Below, one piece after another: positions 12,884 to 20,103 of a stretch of 20,103 nucleotides of DNA. A model generated the notes under the pieces. It did not search any database and was not told the origin of the DNA. It saw nothing but the letters and a program-made list of their open reading frames with translations. Both the position numbers and the translations under genes were made by a program. Source of the DNA: Bradyrhizobium sp. (GTDB lineage: Bacteria; Pseudomonadota; Alphaproteobacteria; Rhizobiales; Xanthobacteraceae); assembly GCA_028290305.1 (NCBI GenBank), contig JAQGKC010000414.1, forward strand, positions 1-20,103. Direction: 5' to 3'. How positions within the stretch are numbered: the first letter of the stretch is position 1; the number at the start of each line of letters is the position of its first letter.

Positions 12884-14032
12884 CTAAGCCGCCGTCGCCT
12901 TTAGCGCCGTCGCTGCCGAGGCATAGCCGCCGCGCGCGCCATCGATGAAGTGCACGTGATCGCTGCGCAGCGCCGAAGGCGTAAAGCAGGTCATCATCGC
13001 CGCATCCTGCCGGTGCAGGCCGTATCGCGCGACCCCGCTTGAGGCTGCCGCCGTGAGACGCTGCGTCAGTGCACGCTCCAGCTCCGGCGTGCAATCGAGG
13101 ATCATGCGCAATCCATCGTCGTATTTGCGGAAATCTGAATTCTCCACCACCTGCTGCACATAAGTTTTCGGGACGAAGCCGCCGACGCTGATGCCGAAGC
13201 GCATGACGAAATAGACAAACAGCGTGCGCGCGAGCACGTAAGCGCGCCGCCTGAACAGCGATCCTCCGCGCGCGGCGCGGGCCTCGAAATCGATGCCGGC
13301 CGGCGGCCATCGCAGCGGCGGACCGCCCGGCGGCACTGGCCGCCCCGCATCCGGACTACATTCGACCAGCGCGATGACATCCTCGATCAGTTTGCGAAAG
13401 GCCGCAGGATCAGCATCGCGCGCGGGCACCACCAGCACGGAGAGGATCAGACCGCGCACCGAGGGAATTTCCTCGAACCGGCACGAAAGCCCGGTGAGAT
13501 CGGGTTGCGTGCCGGACGGCGCCGCCGGCACCGTGAACTCGCCGCGCTTCATCGCCGCTTCTGCCCAGCCAAGCCCGCCGCCGGAAAACATCGCATAGGA
13601 CAGATTGGGCGACGGGCCGAACCGGGCCACTCGGACATCGAAGCCTTGCGCGCGGACCGCTGCGACCGGCACCAGCGCCACCCGCATCACGAGGTCGAGA
13701 TCGTCCTTGACCCAGATGGCGGTCGCCGCCAGCGCCTCGCGGGCGCGTTCGAGATCATCCGGTGACACCGCAAAGCTGGCGCCGTCACCGCCGAACACGA
13801 ACGGAAACTCGCGCCCCTCCAGCGCATTGGTGACCGCCGCGATGACAGAAGCGCCGGCCATGTTGACCGCCTTGTAGCGCGCTTCCGCGATCGCCCGGGT
13901 CGATTCCACGATATCGGCGACGCCGATGCTCCAGTCGTCCGGCAGCGGCGAATATAGCGTTGGGTCCATCAAGCTGCCGAAGCCGCGAAAGACCGGAATG
14001 CCGCCGTAGAATGTGTCGCCGGGCGAGGTCAT
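12884..14032 (-). CDS. DUF3095 protein with class III cyclase-like motifs
   Basis: The 382-residue cytosolic protein matches DUF3095. Its N-terminal half contains DWSIGVADIVESTRAIAEARYKA-type sequence (Asp40) and FVFGGDGASFAV (GGDG at 81-84), which parallel the two metal-binding Asp motifs of class III adenylate/guanylate cyclases (ADIVGST and GDG). The C-terminal half (about 230-370) has the family-specific FDARA-like FEARAARGGSLFRRRAY, VPKTYVQQVVENSDFRKYDDGLRM and HVHFIDGARGGYASA blocks. The family has no established function; nucleotide cyclase activity is possible by motif but unproven. No SD is evident before the ATG at 14032; Met22 is an alternative start. It is encoded downstream of htpG on the same strand, 155 bases apart. 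Confidence 0.85.
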   Translation of the reverse strand: MTSPGDTFYGGIPVFRGFGSLMDPTLYSPLPDDWSIGVADIVESTRAIAEARYKAVNMAGASVIAAVTNALEGREFPFVFGGDGASFAVSPDDLERAREALAATAIWVKDDLDLVMRVALVPVAAVRAQGFDVRVARFGPSPNLSYAMFSGGGLGWAEAAMKRGEFTVPAAPSGTQPDLTGLSCRFEEIPSVRGLILSVLVVPARDADPAAFRKLIEDVIALVECSPDAGRPVPPGGPPLRWPPAGIDFEARAARGGSLFRRRAYVLARTLFVYFVMRFGISVGGFVPKTYVQQVVENSDFRKYDDGLRMILDCTPELERALTQRLTAAASSGVARYGLHRQDAAMMTCFTPSALRSDHVHFIDGARGGYASAATALKATAA

Positions 14033-14187
14033 GGGTACGGGATGGTCCGGATTTTGAAATCATCGAACAGATACGGCCGGTTTTGAAATTAGTTGTGGCA
14101 TTGAGCACAAAGGGCCCTCGCGAGCCAAGCGCTTTGGATTCACCGACCCTGGCTACGCAGACAATGCATGCGCCCGCGACCCACCGA

Positions 14188-16083
14188 CTAACTCATCTCC
14201 TTCATCACCCCGTGCAGCACCAGTCGATTGAGCCGGTTTGCAAATGCCGCGGGATCCTCCGGCAATTCGCCGTCGAGGATTTGCGCCTGCTCCAGCAGCA
14301 GAAACGACAAATCTGCCGCGGCATCTTTCGCGCCGGAAATGGCCGCAACGAGGGGATGGCGCATGTTGATCTCGAGGATCGGCTTGGTGGCGGCGCCTCT
14401 GTTCTGCTGCGCCAGCAATCGCTCGAGCGCACGATCCCGCCCGTCACCGCCCGCGACCAGGCATGACGCGCTTGATGTCAGCCGTTGCGAAGCCCGCACG
14501 TCGGAGACGCGCTCGCCAAGAGTGCCTTTGATCACGGCGATGGTCGCGGCCTCATCCGTGTCGGGCTTCTCTTTCGCCTTGTCGTTAGCTTTATCTTGGG
14601 CCTTGTCGTCAAGCAGCGGGATCAATCCGAAGTCGATGTCGCCCTGGCTTAGCGATTTGAGCGGCTTGCCGCCGAAATCGAGCGGCGCCGACGTCCAGAA
14701 CGCATCGACCGGGTCGGTCAACAGCAACACTTCGATGCCGCGGGCGTTTGCCGATTCCAGCTTGGGATTCGACTTCAGCCGCTCGATGCTGTCGCCGACG
14801 AGATAATAAACTTCAGTCTGGTTCGGCTTCAGGTTTTCAGCATATTGCTTGAGCGACCGCTTCTCGCCTGCTGTCGTGGTGAAACGTGACAGCGCCAGCA
14901 ATTTCTCGCGCCGTTCGTAATCCTCCCAGATGCCTTCCTTGACGACCGGACCGAACGCGTCCCAAATCCTGGCGAAAGCCTCGGGCTCTTTCTCGCTCAG
15001 GTTCTCCAGTTCGGAAATCACGCGGCTCGTCACGGCTTTGCGGATTTGCGCGAGTTGCGGATTGTTCTGCAGCATCTCGCGGGAAATATTGAGCGGAAGA
15101 TCCTCGCTGTCGATCACGCCGCGGATGAACCTGAGATAGGCCGGCAACAGATCGGCATCGTCAGCGATGAAGACGCGGCGGACATAGAGTTTCACTTTGC
15201 CCTTGCGCGACGGCTCGAACAGATCGAACGGCTTTGTGGACGGCGCGAACAAGAGAACTGCGTAGGACTGACGCCCTTCGGCGCGATAGTGCAGCGTCAT
15301 CGCGGGATCATCGAAGGCGCCTGCGATGGCGCGATAAGCTTGCGTGTAATCTTCCGGCGTCAGTTCGGACTTCGGCCGCTGCCACAACGCGCTCGCCGAA
15401 TTGATCTGGCGCGGTGCGCCCTCCTCCGGCACCAGTTCGATCGGAAACTGGATATTGTCGGAATAGGCGCTGACGATGCGCTCGATCTCGTAGGTCTCGA
15501 GATATTTTTTTGCGTCGTCCTTCAGATGCAGGACGATTTCCGTCCCCCGCGTGACGCGCTTGGCATCTTCTTCGCTGGCGGGCGCGATTTCAAATCCGCT
15601 TCCACCCGACGACGACCAGGTCCAGACCTGATCCGTTCCCGCGCGGCGGCTGGTGACGGCGATGCGATCGGCGACCATGAATGCGGCATAGAAACCGACC
15701 CCGAACTGGCCGATCAGGCCGGCGCCGTCCTTGGCCTCGGTGAGCCGAGACAGGAAGGATTTGGTCCCGGACCGCGCAATCGTGCCTAGATTGTCGATCA
15801 GTTCCTGCCGGTCCATCCCGATGCCGCTGTCGGTCACCGAAAGCGTACTGGCCTTCTTGTCGGGGGCGATGCGGATTTTCGGCGGCGCTCCATCCGCAAT
15901 CAGGTCGGGAGCCGCGATGGCCTCGTAACGCAGCTTGTCGCAAGCGTCCGACGCGTTCGAGATCAACTCGCGAAGGAAGATGTCGGTTTCCGAATAGACC
16001 GAATGCACCATCAGGTGCAGCAGTTCGGCAACCTCGGCCTGGAATGGCTGGGACACGGTGGATGTATCGGTATCGGCGGTCAT
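14188..16083 (-). CDS. htpG: Molecular chaperone HtpG (Hsp90)
   Basis: The 631-residue protein is close in length to E. coli HtpG (624). The ATP-binding GHKL domain shows [14 protein letters not shown] (the Asn and Asp motif), [17 protein letters not shown] and [15 protein letters not shown]. The middle domain follows with [16 protein letters not shown], containing the conserved catalytic-loop arginine. A charged, repetitive linker (about residues 492-512, DKA repeats) precedes the C-terminal dimerisation domain. HtpG is a cytosolic ATP-dependent chaperone for stress-damaged and specific client proteins. The start at 16083 ([14 protein letters not shown]) is chosen on homology; the frame upstream to 16248 is non-coding and holds the promoter. 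Confidence 0.97.
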   Translation of the reverse strand: MTADTDTSTVSQPFQAEVAELLHLMVHSVYSETDIFLRELISNASDACDKLRYEAIAAPDLIADGAPPKIRIAPDKKASTLSVTDSGIGMDRQELIDNLGTIARSGTKSFLSRLTEAKDGAGLIGQFGVGFYAAFMVADRIAVTSRRAGTDQVWTWSSSGGSGFEIAPASEEDAKRVTRGTEIVLHLKDDAKKYLETYEIERIVSAYSDNIQFPIELVPEEGAPRQINSASALWQRPKSELTPEDYTQAYRAIAGAFDDPAMTLHYRAEGRQSYAVLLFAPSTKPFDLFEPSRKGKVKLYVRRVFIADDADLLPAYLRFIRGVIDSEDLPLNISREMLQNNPQLAQIRKAVTSRVISELENLSEKEPEAFARIWDAFGPVVKEGIWEDYERREKLLALSRFTTTAGEKRSLKQYAENLKPNQTEVYYLVGDSIERLKSNPKLESANARGIEVLLLTDPVDAFWTSAPLDFGGKPLKSLSQGDIDFGLIPLLDDKAQDKANDKAKEKPDTDEAATIAVIKGTLGERVSDVRASQRLTSSASCLVAGGDGRDRALERLLAQQNRGAATKPILEINMRHPLVAAISGAKDAAADLSFLLLEQAQILDGELPEDPAAFANRLNRLVLHGVMKEMS

Positions 16084-16128
16084 TATCTGGCTCGCTTGAG
16101 GGCTGGTGCGGAAAATCTTGAAAAACCT

Positions 16129-16157
16129 GATATAGCGATGCCATTTGGAGTGGCAAG
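16129..16157 (-). promoter_or_regulatory. Probable heat-shock-type promoter of htpG
   Basis: On the minus strand CTTGCCA (16157-16151) is followed after 16 bases by TATATC (16134-16129), with CTATAT overlapping. The CTTG -35 start and C-TAT-T type -10 resemble alphaproteobacterial RpoH promoters but would also suit the housekeeping sigma factor. The start point would be about 40 bases before the htpG ATG. Confidence 0.45.
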
Positions 16158-16241
16158 TTTCTAGCGCGGCATGCAAGCTTGAAATCGGAAAGCCGCCCGG
16201 AATCCGCTGGCGGCCCTGCGTGCCTTGTACCGTTACCCGAG

Positions 16242-16270
16242 TTGCCACCCTTCCCGACTATCAATAATAA
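16242..16270 (+). promoter_or_regulatory. Possible promoter of the acyl-CoA synthetase gene
   Basis: TTGCCA (16242-16247) and TAATAA (16265-16270) are spaced 17 bases, about 85 bases before the ATG at 16355. The -10 is only a moderate match, but this is the only A/T-rich stretch in the divergent 271-base gap on this strand. Confidence 0.35.
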
Positions 16271-16294
16271 GACATGAAAACACATAAGGAGTGC

Positions 16295-16313
16295 GCGATC
16301 GGCTGCCGATCGC
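16295..16313. repeat. Perfect inverted repeat in the synthetase leader
   Basis: GCGATCGG (16295-16302) and CCGATCGC (16306-16313) form a perfect 8-bp stem around CTG. It lies downstream of the suggested promoter and 41 bases before the ATG, so it is either an operator or a leader RNA hairpin controlling the synthetase gene. Confidence 0.5.
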
Positions 16314-16354
16314 TCATTCCGCAAGAAGAAAAATGAAGGGTAAGGGTTACGCCT

Positions 16355-18574
16355 ATGGAAGCTCAGGTAAATATTGCGTCCGGTTCGCTCCAGCAATGGT
16401 CGCCTTCGTCCGAGGCAAGCGATATCGTCAAAAGCATTCATGCGATGCTGCATCCGCGCAACATCGTGCTGGTGGGCGCAACCGATAAGCCGGGCAATTA
16501 TGCCGAGCGGATCTGGAACAACCTGATCAAGTATAAATTCGAAGGCGGCCTCTATCCGGTCAACGCGAAGCGCGAAACCATCTGGGGCGTTCCCTGCTAC
16601 AAGGATTTCGCCAGCCTGCCGGACAAGCCCGATCACGTGCTGGTGCTGGTGCCGGCGCGTTTCGCGGTTCAGGTGATCCGGGATGCCGCGGCGGCAGGCG
16701 CCCGCTCGGCGACCATCGTCACCTCAGGCTTCAGTGAATTGCAGGACGCGGAAAGCCAGAAGCTCGCCGCCGAGCTGCAGCAGGCCATCCGGGAGACCGG
16801 GATAGCCGTCACCGGCCCGAATTGTCTCGGCAATCTGAGCGCCGGCGAAAAGCTGTTCACCAACATCGACGACCGCATCGTCACGATGGAGGCAGGCCCG
16901 GTGGCGATTGTCGGCCAATCCGGCGCAATCGTGATGGCGATCCGCCAGGCGCTGGAGGATCGCGGCGTCGGCGTCGGCTACATGGTCACGACCGGCAACG
17001 AAGCCGGCCTCGAGACGCCCGATCTGATGCGCTATTTTGCCGCCGATCCGCAAGTTCGCGTGATCGTGGTTTATCTGGAAGGCGTGCGCAATACCCGGAT
17101 GTTCCGCGAGGCCTGCAAGGCCGCGCGCGCGGCAGGCAAGCCGGTGATCGCGCTGAAGCTCGGGGCGTCCGAGGGCGGACGCGCCGCCGCCATGGCGCAT
17201 ACCGGCGCGCTGGCCGGCTCGATCGAAACCTTCGATGCGATCTCGACTCGCGAAGGCGTGATCCGTGTCCGCGGCCTCGACGAGCTGATCGAGACCACCG
17301 AATGCTTCGTCCATGCCGATCCGCCGAAAGGCAACCGCCTCGCCGCGGTCACCCTGTCGGGCGGCAAGCGCGGCCTGCTGATCGACGCGTTCTTTTCGGC
17401 CGGCCTGAATTTCGCGCCCTTGAGCAGGAATGCCAGCGACGGCCTGGCACGGATGCTTGGGCCCGGCTCCATCGTGGGCAATCCGCTGGATGCCGGCTTC
17501 GCCGCCGTGGTCGATCCTTCCGTCTACATGCAATCGATCAAGATCATGATCGACGATCCCGATACCGACATCGTCATCATCGACTCCGAGCTGCCCAAGG
17601 CGCCGCACGAGCTGCGCGAAAAGAATTTGCGCATCGTCAACGCGATGGCGGGCGCCGCCTCCAAGCCGGTCGTCTATATCAGCGCAATGTCGATCGGCTT
17701 CACCGAATTCACCAAGGCCTTGCGCAAATCGCTGCCGCACATCGCGGTCATGCAGGGGCTGGACCGGGCCGTCGGCGCCATCAAATCGCTGATCGATTAC
17801 GCCAGCTTGCGCAAGGTGGTGCCGGACATCGTATCGAGCTCGTCTTCCTCCGCGCGCGCGACGCTGGAGAAGACGCTGAAGCACGCCACCGGCGCCGCGC
17901 TCGACGAGGTCGCGTCGAAGAAGCTGCTCAAGGCCTACGGCATTCCCGTATCGAAGGAAGAGATCGTGCAGACGGCCGCGGACGCGGTGAAGGCCGCCAA
18001 GAAGATCGGCTTCCCCGTCGTCGCCAAGGTCGTCAGCGCGGAGATCCTGCACAAATCCGATATCGGCGGCGTGGTACTGAACCTCAACAGCGCAGCCGAG
18101 GTCAAGAAGGCGTTCAACGACATCACGGCGCGGGTGAAGCGGCTCAAGGGCAAGCCGAAGCTCGGGGGCATCCTGGTCGCGCAGCAGGTCAGGGCCGAGC
18201 TCGAGCTCGTGGTCGGCGCAGCACTCGATGCCGAAATGGGCCCGGTGGTGCTGTTCGGAACCGGCGGCGTCGACATCGAACTGATGAAGGACGTCGCACT
18301 CGCCGGCGCCCCGCTCGATGCGGCCGAGGCCCGGCAATTGATCCAGCGCACCAAGGCCGGCGTGAAGATCGGGGGTTATCGCGGCAAGCCGGCGCTGCAC
18401 GAGGCTTCCGCCGTGAAGGCACTGGTCGGCCTGTCCAACCTGATGGCGGACGCCGGCACGCGGATCGCCTCGATCGACGTCAATCCGTTCCTGATCAATA
18501 CCAGAACCGGCGTCGCCGTCGACGCCTTGATCGTGCTCAATAACGAAGCGGCCAAGAGCGCCGCTGCGCATTGA
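16355..18574 (+). CDS. NDP-forming acyl-CoA synthetase (acetyl-CoA synthetase ADP-forming type)
   Basis: The 739-residue single chain has the alpha-beta fused order of this family: a CoA-binding domain (about 30-150, IVLVGATDKPGNYAERIW), succinyl-CoA-synthetase-like domains with GPNCLG (154-159) and GQSGA, and the phosphohistidine motif AHTGALAG (281-288, His282), then an ATP-grasp domain (about 510-735, GIPVSKEE, FPVVAKVVS, ILHKSDIGGVVLN, IDVNPF). It couples acyl-CoA formation or cleavage to ADP/ATP through a phosphohistidine. The acyl substrate is unknown; the neighbouring intradiol dioxygenase suggests an aromatic acid or ring-cleavage product. AAGGG lies 8 bases before the ATG. It precedes the dioxygenase gene by 60 bases, probably in one operon. 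Confidence 0.93.
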   Translation: MEAQVNIASGSLQQWSPSSEASDIVKSIHAMLHPRNIVLVGATDKPGNYAERIWNNLIKYKFEGGLYPVNAKRETIWGVPCYKDFASLPDKPDHVLVLVPARFAVQVIRDAAAAGARSATIVTSGFSELQDAESQKLAAELQQAIRETGIAVTGPNCLGNLSAGEKLFTNIDDRIVTMEAGPVAIVGQSGAIVMAIRQALEDRGVGVGYMVTTGNEAGLETPDLMRYFAADPQVRVIVVYLEGVRNTRMFREACKAARAAGKPVIALKLGASEGGRAAAMAHTGALAGSIETFDAISTREGVIRVRGLDELIETTECFVHADPPKGNRLAAVTLSGGKRGLLIDAFFSAGLNFAPLSRNASDGLARMLGPGSIVGNPLDAGFAAVVDPSVYMQSIKIMIDDPDTDIVIIDSELPKAPHELREKNLRIVNAMAGAASKPVVYISAMSIGFTEFTKALRKSLPHIAVMQGLDRAVGAIKSLIDYASLRKVVPDIVSSSSSSARATLEKTLKHATGAALDEVASKKLLKAYGIPVSKEEIVQTAADAVKAAKKIGFPVVAKVVSAEILHKSDIGGVVLNLNSAAEVKKAFNDITARVKRLKGKPKLGGILVAQQVRAELELVVGAALDAEMGPVVLFGTGGVDIELMKDVALAGAPLDAAEARQLIQRTKAGVKIGGYRGKPALHEASAVKALVGLSNLMADAGTRIASIDVNPFLINTRTGVAVDALIVLNNEAAKSAAAH

Positions 18575-18634
18575 TGGCACGGCGAAGCGTCGGCCAGTAA
18601 ATCACGAACGCATTGCGGGCTCAGCGGGACCGAC

Positions 18635-19558
18635 ATGATCATCGAAAATCAGGCCATGGTCACCGACGCGGTCCTCGAGGCGGTCAGCCGCACCGAGGAT
18701 CCGCGGCTCCGCGAGATCCTGCTGGCGCTCGTCAGGCATCTGCACGGCTTCGTGCGCGAGGTTCACTTGTCCGAACGCGAATTCCAGCAGGCGGCGAGTA
18801 TGATCGCTGCGATGGGCCAGAAGACCACCGCCTCGCATAACGAGGTGGTGCTGATGGCGGGCTCGCTGGGAGTTTCCTCGCTGGTCTGCCTGCTCAACAA
18901 CGGCAATAACGGCCAGACCGAGACCCAGGCCAATTTGCTGGGACCGTTCTGGCGCGACGATCAGCCGCTGAGCGCCAGCGGCGATAGTCTGGTGCGTTCG
19001 CCGACGCCGGGCCCGGGGCTTATCGTTCGCGTCTCGATTGAGGATGGAAAGGGCCGCCCCGTCGCAGGCGCCGAAGTCGACGTCTGGCACTCCTCGCCGG
19101 AAGGCCTCTATGAAAATCAGGATCCGGCGCAGGCCGAGATGAACCTGCGCGGACGCTTTGTTTCCGACGCGGCGGGGCGGTTTCACTTCCGCAGCGTCAA
19201 GCCCGCGGGCTATCCGATTCCCACCGACGGCCCGGTCGGCGAACTCGTGAGAGCCACCCGCCGCCACCACTTCCGGCCGGCGCATTTGCACTTCATGATC
19301 TACAAGCCCGGCTTCAAAACCCTGATCTCGCAAATCTATTCACCCGACGATGAACACATCGATTCGGATGTGCAGTTCGGCGTGACTCGCGCGCTGATTG
19401 GCAATTACGTCCGCCATGACGAGCTGTCGCCTGAGCCGGGGTTCACGGGGCCCTGGTATTCGCTCGATCAACGTTTTGTCATGGAGCCCGGCGAAGCCAA
19501 ACGCCCGGTCGCGCCGATCCGCGCCAAAGCCGCTGCCGCAACGCAAGAAAGCCGGTAG
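18635..19558 (+). CDS. Intradiol ring-cleavage dioxygenase, hydroxyquinol/catechol 1,2-type
   Basis: The 307-residue protein has an N-terminal helical dimerisation domain (about 1-100) typical of catechol and hydroxyquinol dioxygenases, then the catalytic beta-sandwich. The iron ligands appear as Tyr159 (EGLYENQD), Tyr193 (PAGYPIP), His217 and His219 (RPAHLHF). LLGPFW (101-106) is closer to the GPF form of hydroxyquinol 1,2-dioxygenases than to the GPLY form of catechol enzymes, so hydroxyquinol or a related triol is the favoured substrate; the product would be maleylacetate. The assignment of substrate is inference. No strong ribosome binding site precedes ATG 18635. It follows the acyl-CoA synthetase gene by 60 bases. 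Confidence 0.92.
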   Translation: MIIENQAMVTDAVLEAVSRTEDPRLREILLALVRHLHGFVREVHLSEREFQQAASMIAAMGQKTTASHNEVVLMAGSLGVSSLVCLLNNGNNGQTETQANLLGPFWRDDQPLSASGDSLVRSPTPGPGLIVRVSIEDGKGRPVAGAEVDVWHSSPEGLYENQDPAQAEMNLRGRFVSDAAGRFHFRSVKPAGYPIPTDGPVGELVRATRRHHFRPAHLHFMIYKPGFKTLISQIYSPDDEHIDSDVQFGVTRALIGNYVRHDELSPEPGFTGPWYSLDQRFVMEPGEAKRPVAPIRAKAAAATQESR

Positions 19559-19646
19559 GCACCAACGGCCGCGTCCAAATCGCCACCGGCCTGCTTTATG
19601 GGCAGATCCCTAGGCCGAAGGTCGCAAGATTCCCCGAGGTTGATGA

Positions 19647-19659
19647 TTGGCAAAGCCAA
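19647..19659. repeat. Small palindrome upstream of the binding-protein gene
   Basis: TTGGC-AAA-GCCAA is a perfect 5+5 palindrome in the 182-base gap between the dioxygenase and the binding-protein gene. It could be an operator half-site pair; no known regulator is recognised. The gap otherwise contains only the ribosome binding site of the next gene. Confidence 0.3.
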
Positions 19660-19740
19660 GCCGGAAAGGCTAGGCTCCCGCCCGACCAAGGCATCGAAGA
19701 ATGCCGGGACATGAATCATAACCTTGTCTGGGAGGACAGC

Positions 19741-20103
19741 ATGGGTATTTCGCGACGATCCTGGCCGATCGATCGGCGGACTATTTTGAAATCGACGGCC
19801 GCAATTGCTGCGGTGCAATTCTCATCTCCCTTCATCATCAAGGCCCGCGGCGAAACACCGGTCAGGATCGGCATGGTCGATCCCCTGACCGGCGTTTATG
19901 CCGCGATCGCCCAGGGCGAGGTGGTAGGCGCCAAATTCGCCGCCGAAGAGATCAACAAGAAGGGTGGCATTCTCGGCCGGCCGGTCGAGCTTCTGATCGA
20001 AGACTCCGCCAACGACGTCGGCACCGGCGTGCAGAAAACACGCAAGCTGATCGAGCGCGATCAGGTGAGTTTCATCATTGGCGACGTCAATTCCGGCATC
20101 GCG
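19741..20103 (+). CDS. ABC transporter substrate-binding protein, branched-chain amino acid type (5' part)
   Basis: The frame runs open to the end of the window, giving the first 121 residues. A twin-arginine signal is visible (DRRTILKSTAAIAAVQF, Arg12-Arg13), so export is probably by Tat, with the mature protein starting near residue 38. It continues with VRIGMVDPLTGVYAAIAQGEVVGAKFAAEEINKKGGILGR-type sequence, the first strand and helix of type 1 periplasmic binding proteins (LivJ/LivK, Peripla_BP_6), then VELLIEDSAND and KLIERDQVSFIIGDVNSG. Such proteins bind amino acids, amides or aromatic acids; next to an aromatic dioxygenase an aromatic ligand is plausible. GGGAGGA (19730-19736) is a strong ribosome binding site. 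The transporter's permease and ATPase genes should follow beyond the window. Confidence 0.93.
   Translation, partial: MGISRRSWPIDRRTILKSTAAIAAVQFSSPFIIKARGETPVRIGMVDPLTGVYAAIAQGEVVGAKFAAEEINKKGGILGRPVELLIEDSANDVGTGVQKTRKLIERDQVSFIIGDVNSGIA

Noticed and set aside
14052..14089. Direct repeat TTTTGAAAT (14052-14060 and 14081-14089) before the DUF3095 gene
   Set aside because: Two short A/T-rich copies 29 bases apart are too little to claim an operator.
16291..16488. A 65-codon plus-strand frame starting GTG in the synthetase leader
   Set aside because: The AAGGAG before it overlaps the GTG itself, the product is basic and featureless, and most of it overlaps the true synthetase start in another frame.
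16724..18580. A 618-codon open frame on the minus strand opposite the acyl-CoA synthetase
   Set aside because: It is a codon-bias shadow in GC-rich DNA: rich in Arg, Asp, His and Gly, with no motif, while the plus strand encodes a complete, well-matched enzyme.

Overview
The window is GC-rich, densely coded chromosomal DNA of an alphaproteobacterium, most likely from the Bradyrhizobium/Rhodopseudomonas group (Nitrobacteraceae). The basis is a bacterial homospermidine synthase whose length and active-site spacing match the Blastochloris viridis enzyme, a palindromic repeat built from GTCATTCCGGG-type arms, a Zur-type operator, and the overall gene content. This assignment is an inference from family knowledge; no search was run. 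I see no rRNA, tRNA, CRISPR array, transposase or phage gene.

Layout: (1) 1-3308, plus strand, is a polyamine block: the 3' end of a type III-fold ornithine/lysine decarboxylase, a GNAT acetyltransferase, a tiny membrane protein, a RidA-family protein and homospermidine synthase. Together the decarboxylase and synthase give putrescine and then homospermidine. A REP-like palindromic repeat pair (3319-3413) separates this block from convergent genes. (2) 3429-4655, minus strand: acetoacetate decarboxylase and a small proline-rich membrane-anchored protein. (3) 4729-9610, minus strand, is a zinc-acquisition operon read in the order His-rich mini-membrane protein, znuC, znuB, znuA, COG0523 GTPase with a His-rich loop, WD40 beta-propeller. 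A near-perfect Zur-box palindrome (9592-9610) sits immediately before its first start codon. (4) 9619-11556, minus strand: two half-size paralogous permeases with a 4-base ATGA overlap, then an Fe-type superoxide dismutase.

(5) 11670-14032: a second GNAT protein and a secreted DUF2147 protein (plus strand), convergent with a DUF3095 protein (minus strand) that carries class III nucleotidyl-cyclase-like metal motifs. (6) 14188-16083, minus strand: the chaperone gene htpG, divergent from (7) 16355-20103, plus strand: an NDP-forming acyl-CoA synthetase, an intradiol (hydroxyquinol/catechol-type) dioxygenase and the start of a Tat-type ABC substrate-binding protein. This last block looks like aromatic-compound uptake and catabolism.

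The parts most worth a second look are the zinc operon (an alternating-His micro-protein as first gene, a Zur box overlapping the probable -10 and leaving almost no leader, and a beta-propeller translationally coupled to the GTPase), the paired half-permeases, and the RidA/GNAT/small-membrane-protein genes inside the homospermidine cluster.
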